Source: Beroe forskalii
Taxonomy: Eukaryota; Ctenophora; Nuda; Beroida; Beroidae
Assembly (NCBI GenBank): GCA_011033025.1
Contig: WFMF01000528.1
Span: forward strand, 51,450 to 115,449
Direction of reading: 5' to 3'
DNA length: 64,000 nt
A program made the translations under genes and the position numbers. The notes beneath the pieces were generated by a model. The model did no database searches. It had not been told where the DNA came from and saw only the letters and a list, made by a program, of their open reading frames with translations. Positions 11,480 to 23,304 of the stretch are shown here, in pieces (within the stretch, counting starts at the first letter, position 1; each line of letters starts with the position of its first letter).

Positions 11480-11949
11480 TAGTCAGTCTGATTAATACTA
11501 CTTTTGCAGTAAATGATGTGTCTTATCATGTTGTACTCGTATACTACACTATTTACATTGCTTTTTTAAGTTCAGATGTTCAGAATAATTTTAAGTTAAA
11601 TCTTTTGGTTCCTTTGATACCATGGTTATTGATCCATTAAATACTACTTTCACTTAATTTGTATTCTGTAAATCTGCATAAGATATAAATTCGTGTAGAA
11701 AATGCTGTTTTATCGCGAGGCTAGTGCTAAAATGGGGTATCAAGTCACTCTGTTGAGTTATTGACCGTTGAGGTAACTAGGTAGGTATGAGTTGAAAATA
11801 TTTAGGTATTTATTTGATTTATAGTTACTAGTCGGTTCCCGTCCTACGGACGGCGAATGATGGCAGCCGCATGAGCTAACGGCCACATGTCCCTTTGACA
11901 GTGATTTGACCGAGCGAGTTTGGAGGGGAAATTCGAAACTTAAATTTCT
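11480..11949. other. Intergenic after PIGS
   Basis: AT-rich and probably contains the PIGS 3' UTR. No coding exon or repeat was recognised. Confidence 0.35.
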
Positions 11950-12515
11950 ACGAAAAAAAAGCTTCCCACGCCCCCAACGGTAACCCAATATTGCCGACAA
12001 TATTCTCAAAAGCTTTACTCATCATAAGCAACTCCATAGCGAAGGAATTTTGAAAAAAATCGAAAATCTTTTTTTTTTCGAAAAAAGGGCGTGGCCTCCC
12101 ACGCCCCTTAGGGTGACCCAATAATTCGGACAAAATTCTCAAAACTTTTATTCGTCATAAGCAACTTGATAGCGAAGGAATTTTGAAAAATTCGAAAGTT
12201 TAATTTTGCGAAAAAAGGGCGTGGCCTCCCACGCTCCTCAGAGTGACCCAATAATTCGGACAAAATTCTCAAAATTTTTTATTCATCATAAGCAACTCAA
12301 TGGCGAAGGAATTTTGAAAAAATTCGAAAGTTTAATTTTTGCGAAAAAAGGCGTGGCCCCCACGCCCCTCAGGGTGACCAATAATTCGGACAAAATTCTC
12401 AAAATTTTTATTCATCATAAGCAACTCGATGGCGAAAGAATTTTGGAAAAATTCGAAGTTTTAATTTTGGCGAAAAAAAGGGCGTGGCCCACCACGCCCC
12501 TCAGGGTGGCCGAAA
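11950..12515. repeat. Satellite, about 130 bp unit, four to five copies
   Basis: Each unit runs ATAATTCGGACAAAATTCTC ... CATCATAAGCAACTCGATGG ... GAAAAAAGGGCGTGGCC ... CCACGCCCCTCAGGGTGACC. Equivalent points are at about 12078, 12208, 12340 and 12470. Each unit contains an inverted pair GGGCGTGG/CCACGCCC. The first unit is the most diverged. Confidence 0.85.
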
Positions 12516-12941
12516 AAATCTCATATTATTTTTCTGATTTATTATAAAGTTTTTGCAACACGATGAAAAAAGAATTTCGTTGCCTACCTGAAAACGAATC
12601 GCCATAAATAAATATATATATATTAACAACACGCATTATATATAGTAAGATAAGATTGACATTGTAAAGAATATTTATTTTGCTTTCAAGTTTTAAAGTT
12701 TTAATCAGCAACTGGTTTGTCGGCACAAGTACAAATTTAGAACACGTATCAAACTGATACTGTATAATTGGATTATCATTCCTTAAAGTATCATTCCTCG
12801 ATTGCAATTTAATATTTCTATGAATTTTAATGTGTGAACTTGTCACGAAATTCGGAACATTGAGTATGTTTTAACACAAGATATACGAATTGGTTAAAAA
12901 GTTTGATTCTGTTACACATCAGGGACCAGGGTGTTCTTGAC

Positions 12942-14461
12942 ATGGCAGAAGATGAGGAACAGATAAACTTGTTATCAGATGTCAATATCAAAGTAGAGGA
13001 TCCTTCTTTAGATTCCAGCATCTTAACATACGAACTAGTTGCTAGTGAATTGAATGATCCTGTCAAACAAGAAGCATCTTCTGCAAAAGAATTGGAAAGT
13101 TTCTTGGAAGATGTTTCTGGTTCATCAGAGAATTGTAGTGGCCTAACTCGTGATCTGACTATGGTATCAATTTTGAACCAAAGAATCAAAAAAATTCAAG
13201 ACACTCCATCAACACGTCATGATGGCAATGCTAAAAAGGGACCCAGGGTTGTACACTGTGGGAAAGGACGATTTTATGTGATGTTTGTGGTAAGGGTTTC
13301 ACTAAACCATCTCTTTGCAACAGGCACAAGCTTGTACATGCTACAGAAAGACCATACAAGTGTGAAGTATGTGACAAGGGTTTTAAATGTCCAGATGCTT
13401 TAAGACAACATGCACAGTATTCACACTCAAAAGAAACGCCATTTGTATGTGAGATTTGTGGCAAGGGTTTCAAAAAGTCCAGGCTTTTAACATTACACAA
13501 GTCCATGCACACCGGAGAACTGCCATTTAAATGCGATGTCTGTGGACAGGGATTTGATACCTCAGGTGGTTTGAAAAAGCATACGCTAATTCATACTGGT
13601 GAAAGGCCATTTAAATGTGACGTTTGTGACAAGAAATTCAAACTGCCAAGTGACCTAAGTAGACACAAACTGCTACATGCAGAGAGGGCCTTTAAATGTG
13701 ATGTTTGTCATAGGGGCTTCACATGCCTCTATGACTTGAAAGTTCATGGACGCATTCACACTGGGGACCTGCCATTGAAATGTGATGTATGTGGTAAGGG
13801 GTTCACACAGTCTAAAACTTTAAAAAGGCACAAGATCATACATACTGAAGAAAAACCATTCACTTGTGAAGTCTGTGGTAAGGGGTTCAATCAATTGGTT
13901 CACCTTAATGGACACAAGCTGATACATACTGCAGAGAAACCCTTAACCTGTGATATTTGTGGCGCAAAGTTCAAAAGTAAAAATCATTTGAAGAATCACG
14001 GATCCATGCACACAGGGGAATGGAGATTCAAGTGTGATAGTTGTGGTAAAGGGTTCAATGCACTAGGTAGTTTTAAGGCACACGAACTAGTTCACACAGA
14101 AAGAAGACCATTTGATTGCAATGTCTGTGATAAAGCCTTCAAATGCAAAGCCTCATTAAAAACTCATGCTTTCACACATGCAGAAGAGAAACCATTCAAA
14201 TGTGAAACATGTGGAAAAGAATTCTATAATAATGGCAGTTTAAGTAGACACTCTTTGGTGCACACAGGAGAGAGACATTACATATGTGACGTTTGTAGTA
14301 AGCAATTCAAACAGGCAGCTCATTTGAAAGTCCATAAGCTTATTCACACTGGAGAAAAATCATTTCAATGTGATGCATGTGGCAAGGATTTTTTCCGGAA
14401 TTGTGAGCTTAAACAACACAGTAAAACGTGTTTTCTTCCAGCAGACAATTGCTCGCCCTGA
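12942..14461 (+). CDS. C2H2 zinc-finger protein 1 (14 fingers; one frameshift)
   Basis: The coding exon starts with MAEDEEQINLLSDVNIKVED after an acceptor AG in CACATCAG. The acidic N-terminal part (residues 1-100) has two SUMO-consensus tetrapeptides, IKVE and VKQE, and the phrase SSILTYELV shared with the next gene. Fourteen fingers follow from about 13270 to the stop at 14459-14461, linked by TGE[RK]P-type linkers; the last ends H-SKTC (C2HC form). In the first finger the frame changes: compared with paralog 2 one base is missing near 13260-13275 (RFMCDVC region). Downstream the frame is open without a stop for about 1.2 kb. No KRAB, SCAN or BTB domain is present. The likely role is a nuclear DNA-binding regulator; targets are unknown. 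Confidence 0.87.
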
Positions 14462-15540
14462 TAGTCATAGGCCACTTGTTGCAATATATGATGTTTTCTG
14501 TTGCCAGTGCTCCTTCTGATCCGAGCATTCCTGTGCCTCCAGTTGCTCGGTTGACTACTAATATGCACTTGATGTATTTGAAATGTGCAGTTCACGTGAC
14601 CAAAAAACTTTGATGCGACCTATACTAGGTAGTCATTGAAAACCTATTGAAGTATTGACTTCGAAATCCTGGTACTTGGAGTATCACCTTCATATTGCAT
14701 GAACTGGAACTTAGAATCTTTCAGACTGTAAGTGTTTCGTGGGCCTAGGTTTATATAGGTCCAAACTGGCCTTTCAAAATGCGTGTTTATAAACCTTTCC
14801 AATTTCCTGCCAGTTAGACTGCAAAATCTTGAGGGTGTATTAATTGTGTCAAGACAATAGCCTTTTACTTGTTATAGGAGAAGAATAAGGTGCTTAGAAA
14901 ATGAATCATCAGATTTACCTGTCATAACTTGTATTGTATTCTTGTATTGATTATTTAACTAACTTAATTTTCTGTTCATGATCCTCAAATAAAATTAACC
15001 TTGTTTTTAACTTTCATTTATAATCAAAATGGTCTTCTATTGACTTTAATGACATGGTTTTTTCTTCCAGCCATTTTTGTACAGTTGTACATCTAATATT
15101 TAATCATTCAAGCTTACTATAATATGATAATTGATATGATGCTTACTGATTTTTATTCACCTCTTCTTGAGAACATGTACCAAATTAATAAATTATATTG
15201 CACATGCTCAGTTACTTTTGAAACCCACAAGAATTTGTATTATATGCAAAATATCCTTATGTATTAATTTTGAAATGATAAATGTTTATCGTATCATTTA
15301 ATAGCGTTTTAAACTTGCTCTCTTAATGTTACTATTTAATCAAGTGTTACAACTGGTATGTTCTTGCTTATTGAGCTGAGTACCTATGTTTTTATTCAAT
15401 TTTCAAATAACAAGATTGTAAAGATAATTATATTATATCCATCATAATATGAACACTTCTCATTAAAATTTCTGTGAACTGGATAAGTAAAAAGTATTAT
15501 TATCTATAACATACTAATTTTACTCCACAGTGGTTGCAAC
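14462..15540. other. Intergenic between the two zinc-finger genes
   Basis: AT-rich, with no exon or clear repeat. A pyrimidine-rich acceptor (TTTTACTCCACAG) ends at 15531, just before the start codon of gene 2, so an upstream non-coding exon probably lies in this stretch. Confidence 0.4.
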
Positions 15541-16911
15541 ATGGCACATGAGGCAGGAAATATCAGTCAGATAAGCTTTCCCTCAGGTTTCAACATCAAA
15601 TTAGAAGATACTGCCACAGATTCTAGTATTATGACTTATGAACTAGTTACAGGTGAATATCATTGCCCACTCAAGCAAGAAGAGATTTCTACAGAGGAAT
15701 GGGAAAGTGTTATGGGAGCTGTTTCACAGAATAATTGTGGAGACACAACTCTTGACTTGAGCATACCCAATTGTCACACAATAAAAGAGGAGCCAAGTCC
15801 TCTACTAAGAGATGATGTTAGTGCTAGAAAGGGGCTTAGTGATGTAAATGGACAAAAGCTGTTTGCCACTAAAAAAAGAAGATTTATGTGTGATGTTTGT
15901 GGTAAAGGACTCAGAGATTCAAGTGCCTTAAATAGACACAAAAGGTCACATTCAACAGAAAGACCCTTTAAATGTGATATTTGTGGTAAGGCATTCAAAT
16001 TTCAAGATGGCTTAAGATGGCATGTATCAAGACACCAAGAAACTGCTGATAGATTTAAATGTGATTATTGTGATAAGAGCTTCAAATTGCAACGTGACTT
16101 GAAGCGTCACACACAAGTTCACACCGGGCAATACAAGTGTGATGTTTGTGGAAAGATGTTTACTACACTGTATAAATGTAATAGACACAAGATTGCTGTT
16201 CATGCTACAGAAAGACCATTTAAATGTCTTGTTTGCAGTATGGATTTCAAATGTCCAGAGAACTTAAAAAAGCATGCATTTAAACACCAAGAAACTGCTG
16301 ATAGATTTAAATGTGATTATTGTGATAAGAGCTTCAAATGGCAATGTGACTTGAGACGTCATACACAAGTTCACACTGGGCAATACAAATGTGATGTTTG
16401 TGGCAGAGGATTTTATACTCAAGGTGGCCTGAATACACACAAACTGATTCATGGCACAGAGAAATACTTTAAATGTGATGTCTGTCCTAAGGCATTCAAA
16501 CGCCCACGTTCCTTAAAAGATCATGTTAGGATGCACAATCAAATTAGGCAATTCAAATGTGAAAGTTGTGGCAAGGGATTCAAAAAATCAAGTGAATTAG
16601 AGAAGCACAAAGTTTCACACTCTGAGGAGCGACCATTTCAATGTGATGAGTGTGATAAGAAATTCAAAAGCACATCATCATTGAATAAACACAGGGTGGT
16701 ACATGATGATAAAAAACCATACCAATGTCAAGTTTGTGAGAAGGCATTCAAACGAAAACGTGAATTAACACATCATATGTCCTTGCACACTGGAGAATGG
16801 AAATTTAAATGTGATGTGTGTACTCAAGGATTCAATAAATTGAGTGTTTTTAATGCACACAAAGTGAAATATTGTGGAAAGTCGAAAAGCTGTGTTAAAT
16901 CTATTGTTTAA
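15541..16911 (+). CDS. C2H2 zinc-finger protein 2 (12 fingers)
   Basis: A 456-residue open frame is preceded by a splice acceptor. The N-terminus is a paralog of gene 1: both have NIK[VL]ED, SSI[LM]TYELV and a KQE motif. It has three SUMO-consensus sites (IKLE, LKQE, IKEE). Twelve C2H2 fingers run from residue about 118 (FMCDVCGKG) to the end; the last is a C2HC finger (HKVKYC). Fingers 2-4 and 5-7 contain an internal duplication: the phrase HQETADRFKCDYCDKSFK occurs twice, each time followed by RRHTQVHTGQYKCDVCG or its close variant. No other domain is seen. The gene is a tandem duplicate of gene 1 and a likely nuclear transcription regulator. The reading frame is intact. Confidence 0.93.
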   Translation: MAHEAGNISQISFPSGFNIKLEDTATDSSIMTYELVTGEYHCPLKQEEISTEEWESVMGAVSQNNCGDTTLDLSIPNCHTIKEEPSPLLRDDVSARKGLSDVNGQKLFATKKRRFMCDVCGKGLRDSSALNRHKRSHSTERPFKCDICGKAFKFQDGLRWHVSRHQETADRFKCDYCDKSFKLQRDLKRHTQVHTGQYKCDVCGKMFTTLYKCNRHKIAVHATERPFKCLVCSMDFKCPENLKKHAFKHQETADRFKCDYCDKSFKWQCDLRRHTQVHTGQYKCDVCGRGFYTQGGLNTHKLIHGTEKYFKCDVCPKAFKRPRSLKDHVRMHNQIRQFKCESCGKGFKKSSELEKHKVSHSEERPFQCDECDKKFKSTSSLNKHRVVHDDKKPYQCQVCEKAFKRKRELTHHMSLHTGEWKFKCDVCTQGFNKLSVFNAHKVKYCGKSKSCVKSIV

Positions 16912-17904
16912 AATAAGTACTAAAGTACTATGCATCTGTAGAAATAGATACATGATAAAATGGATCATGATACTTTGTTCTTATATAGTTATACCACACG
17001 CAAATCCTTCGGACGCTACGCAAAATTCAGGTGGCGTCATTCGGGACCCCGTATTTCGAGACGAGTATCCTCAGTGTTAGGGCTAAAATGGAAGAAATTC
17101 GACCGTTTTTTTATTTCTCACAAAAATCGTGAAAATGGCTTAAAAATACATGTTGTTTGCAATTTTTCCTCCAAATAATCTCGATTCTGGTAATTTTGGC
17201 ACTTTTTACCGTTTTTTGTTATACTTTAAAAATTTTTCCTGGGTCAAAATCAAAGGATATCGACCTAATACTTGTTACCTACCATTTTTTGGGCCGAAAA
17301 TTTCAATTTTTAGGTTTTGGAGTCCCAATCTCAAAGCATTCACCCGCAATTTCCAATCAAACTTTAACTATGCAAAATAAGTAAATTTGGAAAAGTGTAC
17401 CTCATTCAAACTCCATTTGTGTGTACATGTAAAGAGATAATGAGCTATTGTTGTATACCATTCGAAAGCTGAGAAATTTTTCTTTTAGGGCCTTGTCACC
17501 ATTTTTTGGTTATAATGCTTTTTCTATGCGTAATTTTGGCCTGAAAAGTGTCTATTTCATAAATTGAAAAATACAAAAATGTCCAACTTTGTGACGTCAT
17601 AGGTGACCCTTTTAGGGGACCGACCGAAAATTTCACATAGCCCAGTCCACATAAACATCAAAGAAGTCTCAGATTCCAGCCGGACAGATCCGTAACTACT
17701 CCCAGAGCTGAGTCTTCACTTGTAAAATAGGTCACTTTTCAAAAGTTAAAATTTTTACCTACCTTCACGTTTGCGTGATTTTCTCAGTGATCCCGTGGAG
17801 TAAACACAATTTCGGTAGATTTTCTGAAGTTCGAAAAATTTGCAATCGCAATAGGTGGCCTCAGATTTTTGCTATCTCGCTTCCTTCTGGCCGAAAAATG
17901 CGTC
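16912..17904. other. Intergenic, AT-rich, unclassified
   Basis: No exon was recognised. From about 17000 the texture changes (TTCGGACGCTACGCAAAATT, several CGAAAA/TTTTCG words, TGACGTCA at about 17590), similar in style to 20.9-22.3 kb, so it is probably old repeat sequence. Short open frames here look random. Confidence 0.35.
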
Positions 17905-18507
17905 TAGTCTCACTCCGTCTCAGTGAGACTGTCTCACAGCTGAGGAGACCTATGCACGAAGTACCAGGTCTCTATAATTACACTTGGGAGACTGCGAAAC
18001 GAATCCAGTTGACTCTTACTACGAACTTGAAATTTATTGATCATGTAAATGACAACTGATAACAATAAGAGTGATTCGTACCTTTGAAATCTCGTATGAT
18101 CTCATCAGGCTCGGTTGGTCTTCTTGTTAACCTGTAGCTTTATCCTGCTAGCGTATCTGCTACAGTACCTATCCAGACTACAAACAACACCGCTATGGAG
18201 GGCTTGTTTCCCTCATCTAGGAGAGATAAAATGGTTATACCTTATAAGGGATAAATACTTGGTACTACCAAGGTATCAAGAGATACTGATTGATTTAACC
18301 AAATATAATCACTCATAAAGCTATAATTACAAGTTTTAAATGTTATTCACAGTATTATAAAAGTTAGGTATAAGAGCAAATTAATAAAATTATCAATTTG
18401 CACACCTTTAGCCCAGTGCGTAACATCTGCACCTACAATCATAACAGGTCTCCGGGCACAAACTTCCCCATCTGAAAGATAAAGGGAATTCAAATTCCAA
18501 GAACTAT
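17905..18507 (-). pseudogene. Copied fragment of the Argonaute gene (two PIWI exons, broken)
   Basis: This block matches 53490-54110 at the Argonaute locus almost throughout, introns included. On the minus strand it has exon remnants with [15 protein letters not shown] (near 18465-18405) and the following exon (near 18210-18085). It is not functional: relative to the source one base is missing in the first exon (GGAGA-CCTG), one base in the GGGT of SIAGVV, and two bases before the EIIRDF segment. One point is better kept than in the source: the donor after GATTTCAAAG reads GTACGA here. The neighbouring repeat element was copied with it, so a unit of at least 2 kb moved together. Confidence 0.85.
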
Positions 18508-20689
18508 AATATACGCTTAGAGCATGGCTTGGATGCGCTAATAAAATTATTGCACGAGGCGAAGCCGAGTGCAAATAATTGGGTTATCGTCACGAGGCGA
18601 AGCCGGTGCGATAACCAGTTATTGCACGAGGCGAAGCCGAGTGCAATAACTGTAGCCCAAGCCATGCTCTTAATAATTAGCCAATGTGAGGAAAACGATA
18701 TTAAAACTTATTTGCATGAGCATTTTAATTGCAAAATGCTGTATTATAAATTATTGCACTTTCGATTCAACTTATTTGCATGAGCATTTTAATTGCAAAA
18801 TGCTCTATTATAATTATTGCACTTTCGATGAAAACCTATTTTCGTCAATTTAATGACTTATGAAAAGGTGAAAAGATGAATCACAGCTGCTATATGAGTA
18901 TATGATAAAGTTGGTCACGTGACACGCAGTGGCAGCTACAAATCATGTTACCGTGTGTTACAAAAAAGTCTGAAATTAATTACGATACGCCTTCTAGAAT
19001 AAAACGATTTGTTTACTAAAGGAACGAAACAATGAAAATTATGATACAAATAATCAGCAATCACTGAAGGAGAAGGATGGTTCATGAACAGAAATAATTG
19101 ATAATTTAATGAATTAAACAGGAGTATGTTTCAAAGAGCATTATTGTACGATTAAAAATGCAACAACAAAAACAATATCGATCAAAGAATCAATACAACA
19201 AAAATAATATTAACGAATAAGGGCATTGCGATATAATCTGCAGAGCATGCAAAAGAGGTAAATGGACTTTTTCTCGCCGTGTAAACAAGTAAAGCAGAGC
19301 CAGAACGGCGAAACAAAACAGAAACTGTGAATGAGAGAATGAGAAACCGTTTGCTGAAGGATAGTTCTCAGAAACCAGTGGCACGTGCGCGCGCGCAACA
19401 CGTGACCATGATTTGGTACAGTAACAGTGGCACGTGTGCGAGTCACGTGGGACGTTAATTACATGTTTGGAGAGATTCTCGCGGGAACGAAACATTTGCA
19501 TTTGATTTGGTATACATTTGCTAGTGCGCGTTGTTTGAAAGGAGTACAATACACTGAAACTATGTGATAGAGACAGTGAATGTATTTGATAGAGGGATTA
19601 TGCCTGCGTGTCGATCGCTCTATTTTTTATCCCTCCCGCTGGCTGAACCCTCACGCAATAACTCGGACGAATCTATGTATAAAATGCATAGACACACGCC
19701 TATCGGGTCCATTTTGGGATGCTTCCAGAGGGTGTTAGCTCGAGGGATGTATCCGGTTTTGGCCCGAGCCCGTAGGGCGAGGGTCTAACCCAATATGGAC
19801 CCGATCAGGCAAGTGTCTATATATTACAGAAAACGTCAGAGGGTTCTATAATAGTATAATCATCATCCCACAACTATTCAGAGCATAATTTTTAGGAGTG
19901 CAATAATAGAACTTATTTGCATGAGCATTTTAATTGCAAAATGCTCTATAAGGCCGTTGTTCCTGGTCCGTTTTTGGAGCCGTTTTTGGTGCCGTTTTTC
20001 AAAAACGGTACCAAAAACGGACAAAAACGGTTCCCAGTGTTCCCGCAATTTCAACAAAAACGGCGTTTTTCAAAAACGCTTCCAATTATAAAAACGGCGT
20101 TTTCAAAACGGCGTTTTTCTAAAAACGCTTCCCATCTGCCGTTTTTGGAACCGTTTTCGAAAAACGGCAAAATATCACGTGACTTGCTAGAATCACGAGG
20201 ATAGTTTTCAACAATTTCATGAAGTTGAAAATGATTCAACTAGATTCATCTTTTTAAAACATAAACAACCCCGTTTTTCTGACATTCGTACGATACACAG
20301 AACAAAAGTTATGGTCAATTATTGAAATAAGTTAAAAGCTGCACTTTGCATCGATATATATAGCGAACCAAGGTTCTGCAAAAGGGTACCTACACATTTC
20401 TGATCTTAATTGTAATCATCATAATCCTAATAGACGATAATATCTCATGACATTGAAATTGTATCGTTGCACCTGAATGAGCGACGTAACTAGGTCAACC
20501 TATCCATTTGGGCAAAACACATGTCCCAGACTTCAATGAATAGAAATGCCAGACTGATCCCGTGACACGCCATCAATGCTTTAATAGTGTAGTATGTCAA
20601 TCAATACGTCTAATGAGCTAATGTGATCCATACAGTATCAGGGGGCTGGCAAGCCCCCCGCGGCGGTTTGCGAGCCCGAGGGCCCGAAG

Positions 20690-20872
20690 GGCCCGAGGGC
20701 GAGCATTGGATGGCGGTCCTAACAGTGCGAGGCCGAAGGCCGAGCCTCGCGAGCCGAGGACCCGAAGGATCCGAGGGCGAGCATTGGACTGCGGACCTAA
20801 CAGTGCGAGGGCCGAAGGCCCGTGAGCCGAGACCCGAAGGGTCCGAGGGCGAGCATTGAACGGCGATCCCAT
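20690..20872. repeat. GC-rich tandem repeat, 70-80 bp unit
   Basis: The phrase CGAGGGCGAGCATTG occurs at about 20695, 20775 and 20843, each followed by CCTAACAGTGCGAGGCCGAA-like sequence or its end. GGCCGAAGGCC palindromes are embedded. It lies within the 4.4 kb insertion. Confidence 0.7.
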
Positions 20873-21825
20873 AGTAAACGAGCTTCCGGTTTATCGGAAG
20901 TGAGTTTTGTTAACTTTGCTTGCCAGCCCCAACTATATGTTTTCATGGATTGGCCATATTTCACGTTGAAATTTGAGTAAGTTCCCGTTGCCGAAATTGC
21001 ACCAAAATTTGAACATCGCATGTTTAGAGGTCAAAGGTGCAACTGTCAAAATTTCAGATCGATTGGATTAAAAATGGCCGAGTTATTACAACTTGAATAT
21101 TGCCAAAATCGAGGGTGTTCTTGTTAAATAGGGTTACGACCATATATATACACATATATGTATATACATACATATATACAGATATATAGAGGTATATACA
21201 TATAGAGAGATGACGCTTTAGTGCAAGAAGTATACCCTATTTAAACGGCCATATCTCGGGAACAGTAAAAGATACAGAGCTCATCGACCCAGCGTTGGAA
21301 AGTAGAAAGATGGAACTTGCGAAATATGCCCTTAAAAACTTTTTTACGTCACGATAATGACGTCATAATGACGTCACAAAACTAAAAATTTCAAATGTTG
21401 ATTTTCCCAAAAATAGGCGTTTTTCATCGCCATTTTTCGGTATGAAGCTTTCGAGATAGGAAAAAATGCTCCCCTAGCGTGGAAAGGAAATTTAATGTAC
21501 TTTTCAAAAATGTGGTTGAAAAGTTCTAAGCTCACCAGCACCATTGAGATATATGCGATTGTTTGAAACACTTTGACACGAAAAAAATCCCAAAAAATGG
21601 CAAAACTTGTGAAGCTAGTGGAGAGAGAACGGGACAACCCCAGAACTTCATCTTTGGATATGTTGTCGGTCATAGTCCCAATTGTGTTAATGAATGGGTC
21701 TCAGATAGCTTATCTAATTTTATGACGTAATTGTGACGTCATCAGTAATGCTAGGTAACGCGAATTTTTATGCGCGATTTGACGCCAAATTTCAATATCT
21801 GGGCACAGAAAAGGGTGATATTTTT

Positions 21826-22093
21826 TCCCAAACCAAAAGGATTTGGTTGTGATGGTCCGCGGCGGTTTTAAGGCGTTCTTTACAGTAAAACCCATGATAT
21901 GAGAAAGAACGCGACGGTTAAAACTGCCGCAACGGCACTTTTTTGATGCATCAAAGTTACGTGATTGCTGTATATTGTGACGTTGCAGCAGTTTTAACCG
22001 TCGCGTTCTTTCTCATATCATGGGTTTTACTGTAAAGAACGCCTTAAAACCGCCGCGGACCATCACAACCAAATCCTTTTTGGTTTTGGGAAA
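21826..22093. repeat. Long inverted repeat, about 110 bp arms
   Basis: Bases 21826-21935 and 21981-22093 are near-perfect reverse complements (for example GGTCCGCGGCGGTTTTAAGG and its complement CCTTAAAACCGCCGCGGACC). The spacer of about 45 bp has its own small palindrome TTTTGATGCATCAAAG. It could form a cruciform or a long RNA hairpin. Confidence 0.88.
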
Positions 22094-22590
22094 ATAAATA
22101 TAATGAGAATATGAGATCGTTACACATTACATAATGATCAATTTCAAGTTTGCTACTTATCTTCCTACTTTTCTAACGACATAGTCAACTCAGATATGAC
22201 AAAAGGTGAAGAATAGACCCTCAAAGAGTCAAAGTATGGCGCTATACATCTCTGGTGTTGGAAATTGTTTTATACATAGACAAAGGATCAAATTTATAAG
22301 AATTATTTTTCTTAGGATTTCATGAAATAGTTTTGCTGCACGGTGGCTTCGAAAATGGCCAAATTCAGAAATTTGAATTCGTTCATTATATCGTGCCACT
22401 GTACTCATAATTTTGATTAATTAATGGCGTAACAATGTTGCTTTTTGTGCTTTTGTGACATCAAATTTTCATAATAGGTTTCAATTTTCACTTCATGGGG
22501 AGCTCAACTTCGGGACTTATAACCTTATATAACTTATTATACAGCCAAGATTTAGACTGCATAGTGCATAATATGGTTGGGTGGAAATCA

Positions 22591-23304
22591 GGTCATACGA
22601 GCGAATTACTGCGGAGACTCCCGGGAGTCCTCCATGAGCCTCAGGAGTACTCCGAGTCCTCGGAGTATTCCGAAAGTCCTCCGGGAGTACTCCGAGAGTC
22701 CTCCGGGAGTACTCCGAGAGTCCTCCGGGAGTACTCCGAGAGTCCTCCGGGAGTACTCCGGGAGTACTCCGAGAGTCCTCCGGGAGTCCTACGGGAGTAC
22801 CACGGGACTACAGGAGTGCCCCGGGCGTACCACGGGAGTCTTACGGGACTACGGGAGTACCCCGGGAGTCCTACGGGAGTACCGGGGGACTCCCGGAGGA
22901 CTCTCGGAGTACTCCCGGGGGACTCTCGGAGTACTCCCGGGGGACTCTCGGAGTACTCCCGGCTCCTCGGGTGCTCCCGAGGAGGAGTCTCCTGAGACTC
23001 TCGAGTACTCCTGCAGTACTTCCGGGATACTCCCGTAGGACTCCCGGGGTACTCCCGTAGAACTCCCGGGGTACTCCCGTAGGACTCTCGAGGGACTCCC
23101 GGGGTACTCCCGTGGTACTCCCAGGGTACTCCCGTGGCACTCCCGTGGTACTCCCGGGGGACTCCCGGAGGACTCCCGGGGGACTCTCGGAGTACTCCCG
23201 CAGTACTCCCGGAGGACTCTCGTAGTACTCCCGCAGTACTCCCGGAGGACTCTCGGAGTACTCCCGGAGGACTCAGGAGTCTCCAGTAATTCGCTCGTAT
23301 GACC
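22591..23304. mobile_element. 714 bp element made of GGAGTACTCC-type palindromes
   Basis: The ends GGTCATACGAGCGAATTACT and AGTAATTCGCTCGTATGACC are perfect inverted copies. The inside is a degenerate array of self-complementary words (GGAGTACTCC, GGGAGTCC, CTCGGAGTACTCC). It interrupts the first unit of the 154 bp tandem array: left flank GTGGAAATCA and right flank GGGGTTTTGTCAAATCAGCC together resemble an uninterrupted unit. Open frames through it (VLREYSESPPG) are artefacts of the repeat. Confidence 0.75.

Noticed and set aside
14428..14613. Frame with a hydrophobic stretch overlapping the end of zinc-finger gene 1
   Set aside because: It overlaps the real stop region in another frame and lacks any splice or start support.
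22495..23140. Long open frames reading GVLREYSESPP on both strands
   Set aside because: They arise from the palindromic GGAGTACTCC array; all frames are open because the repeat lacks stops.
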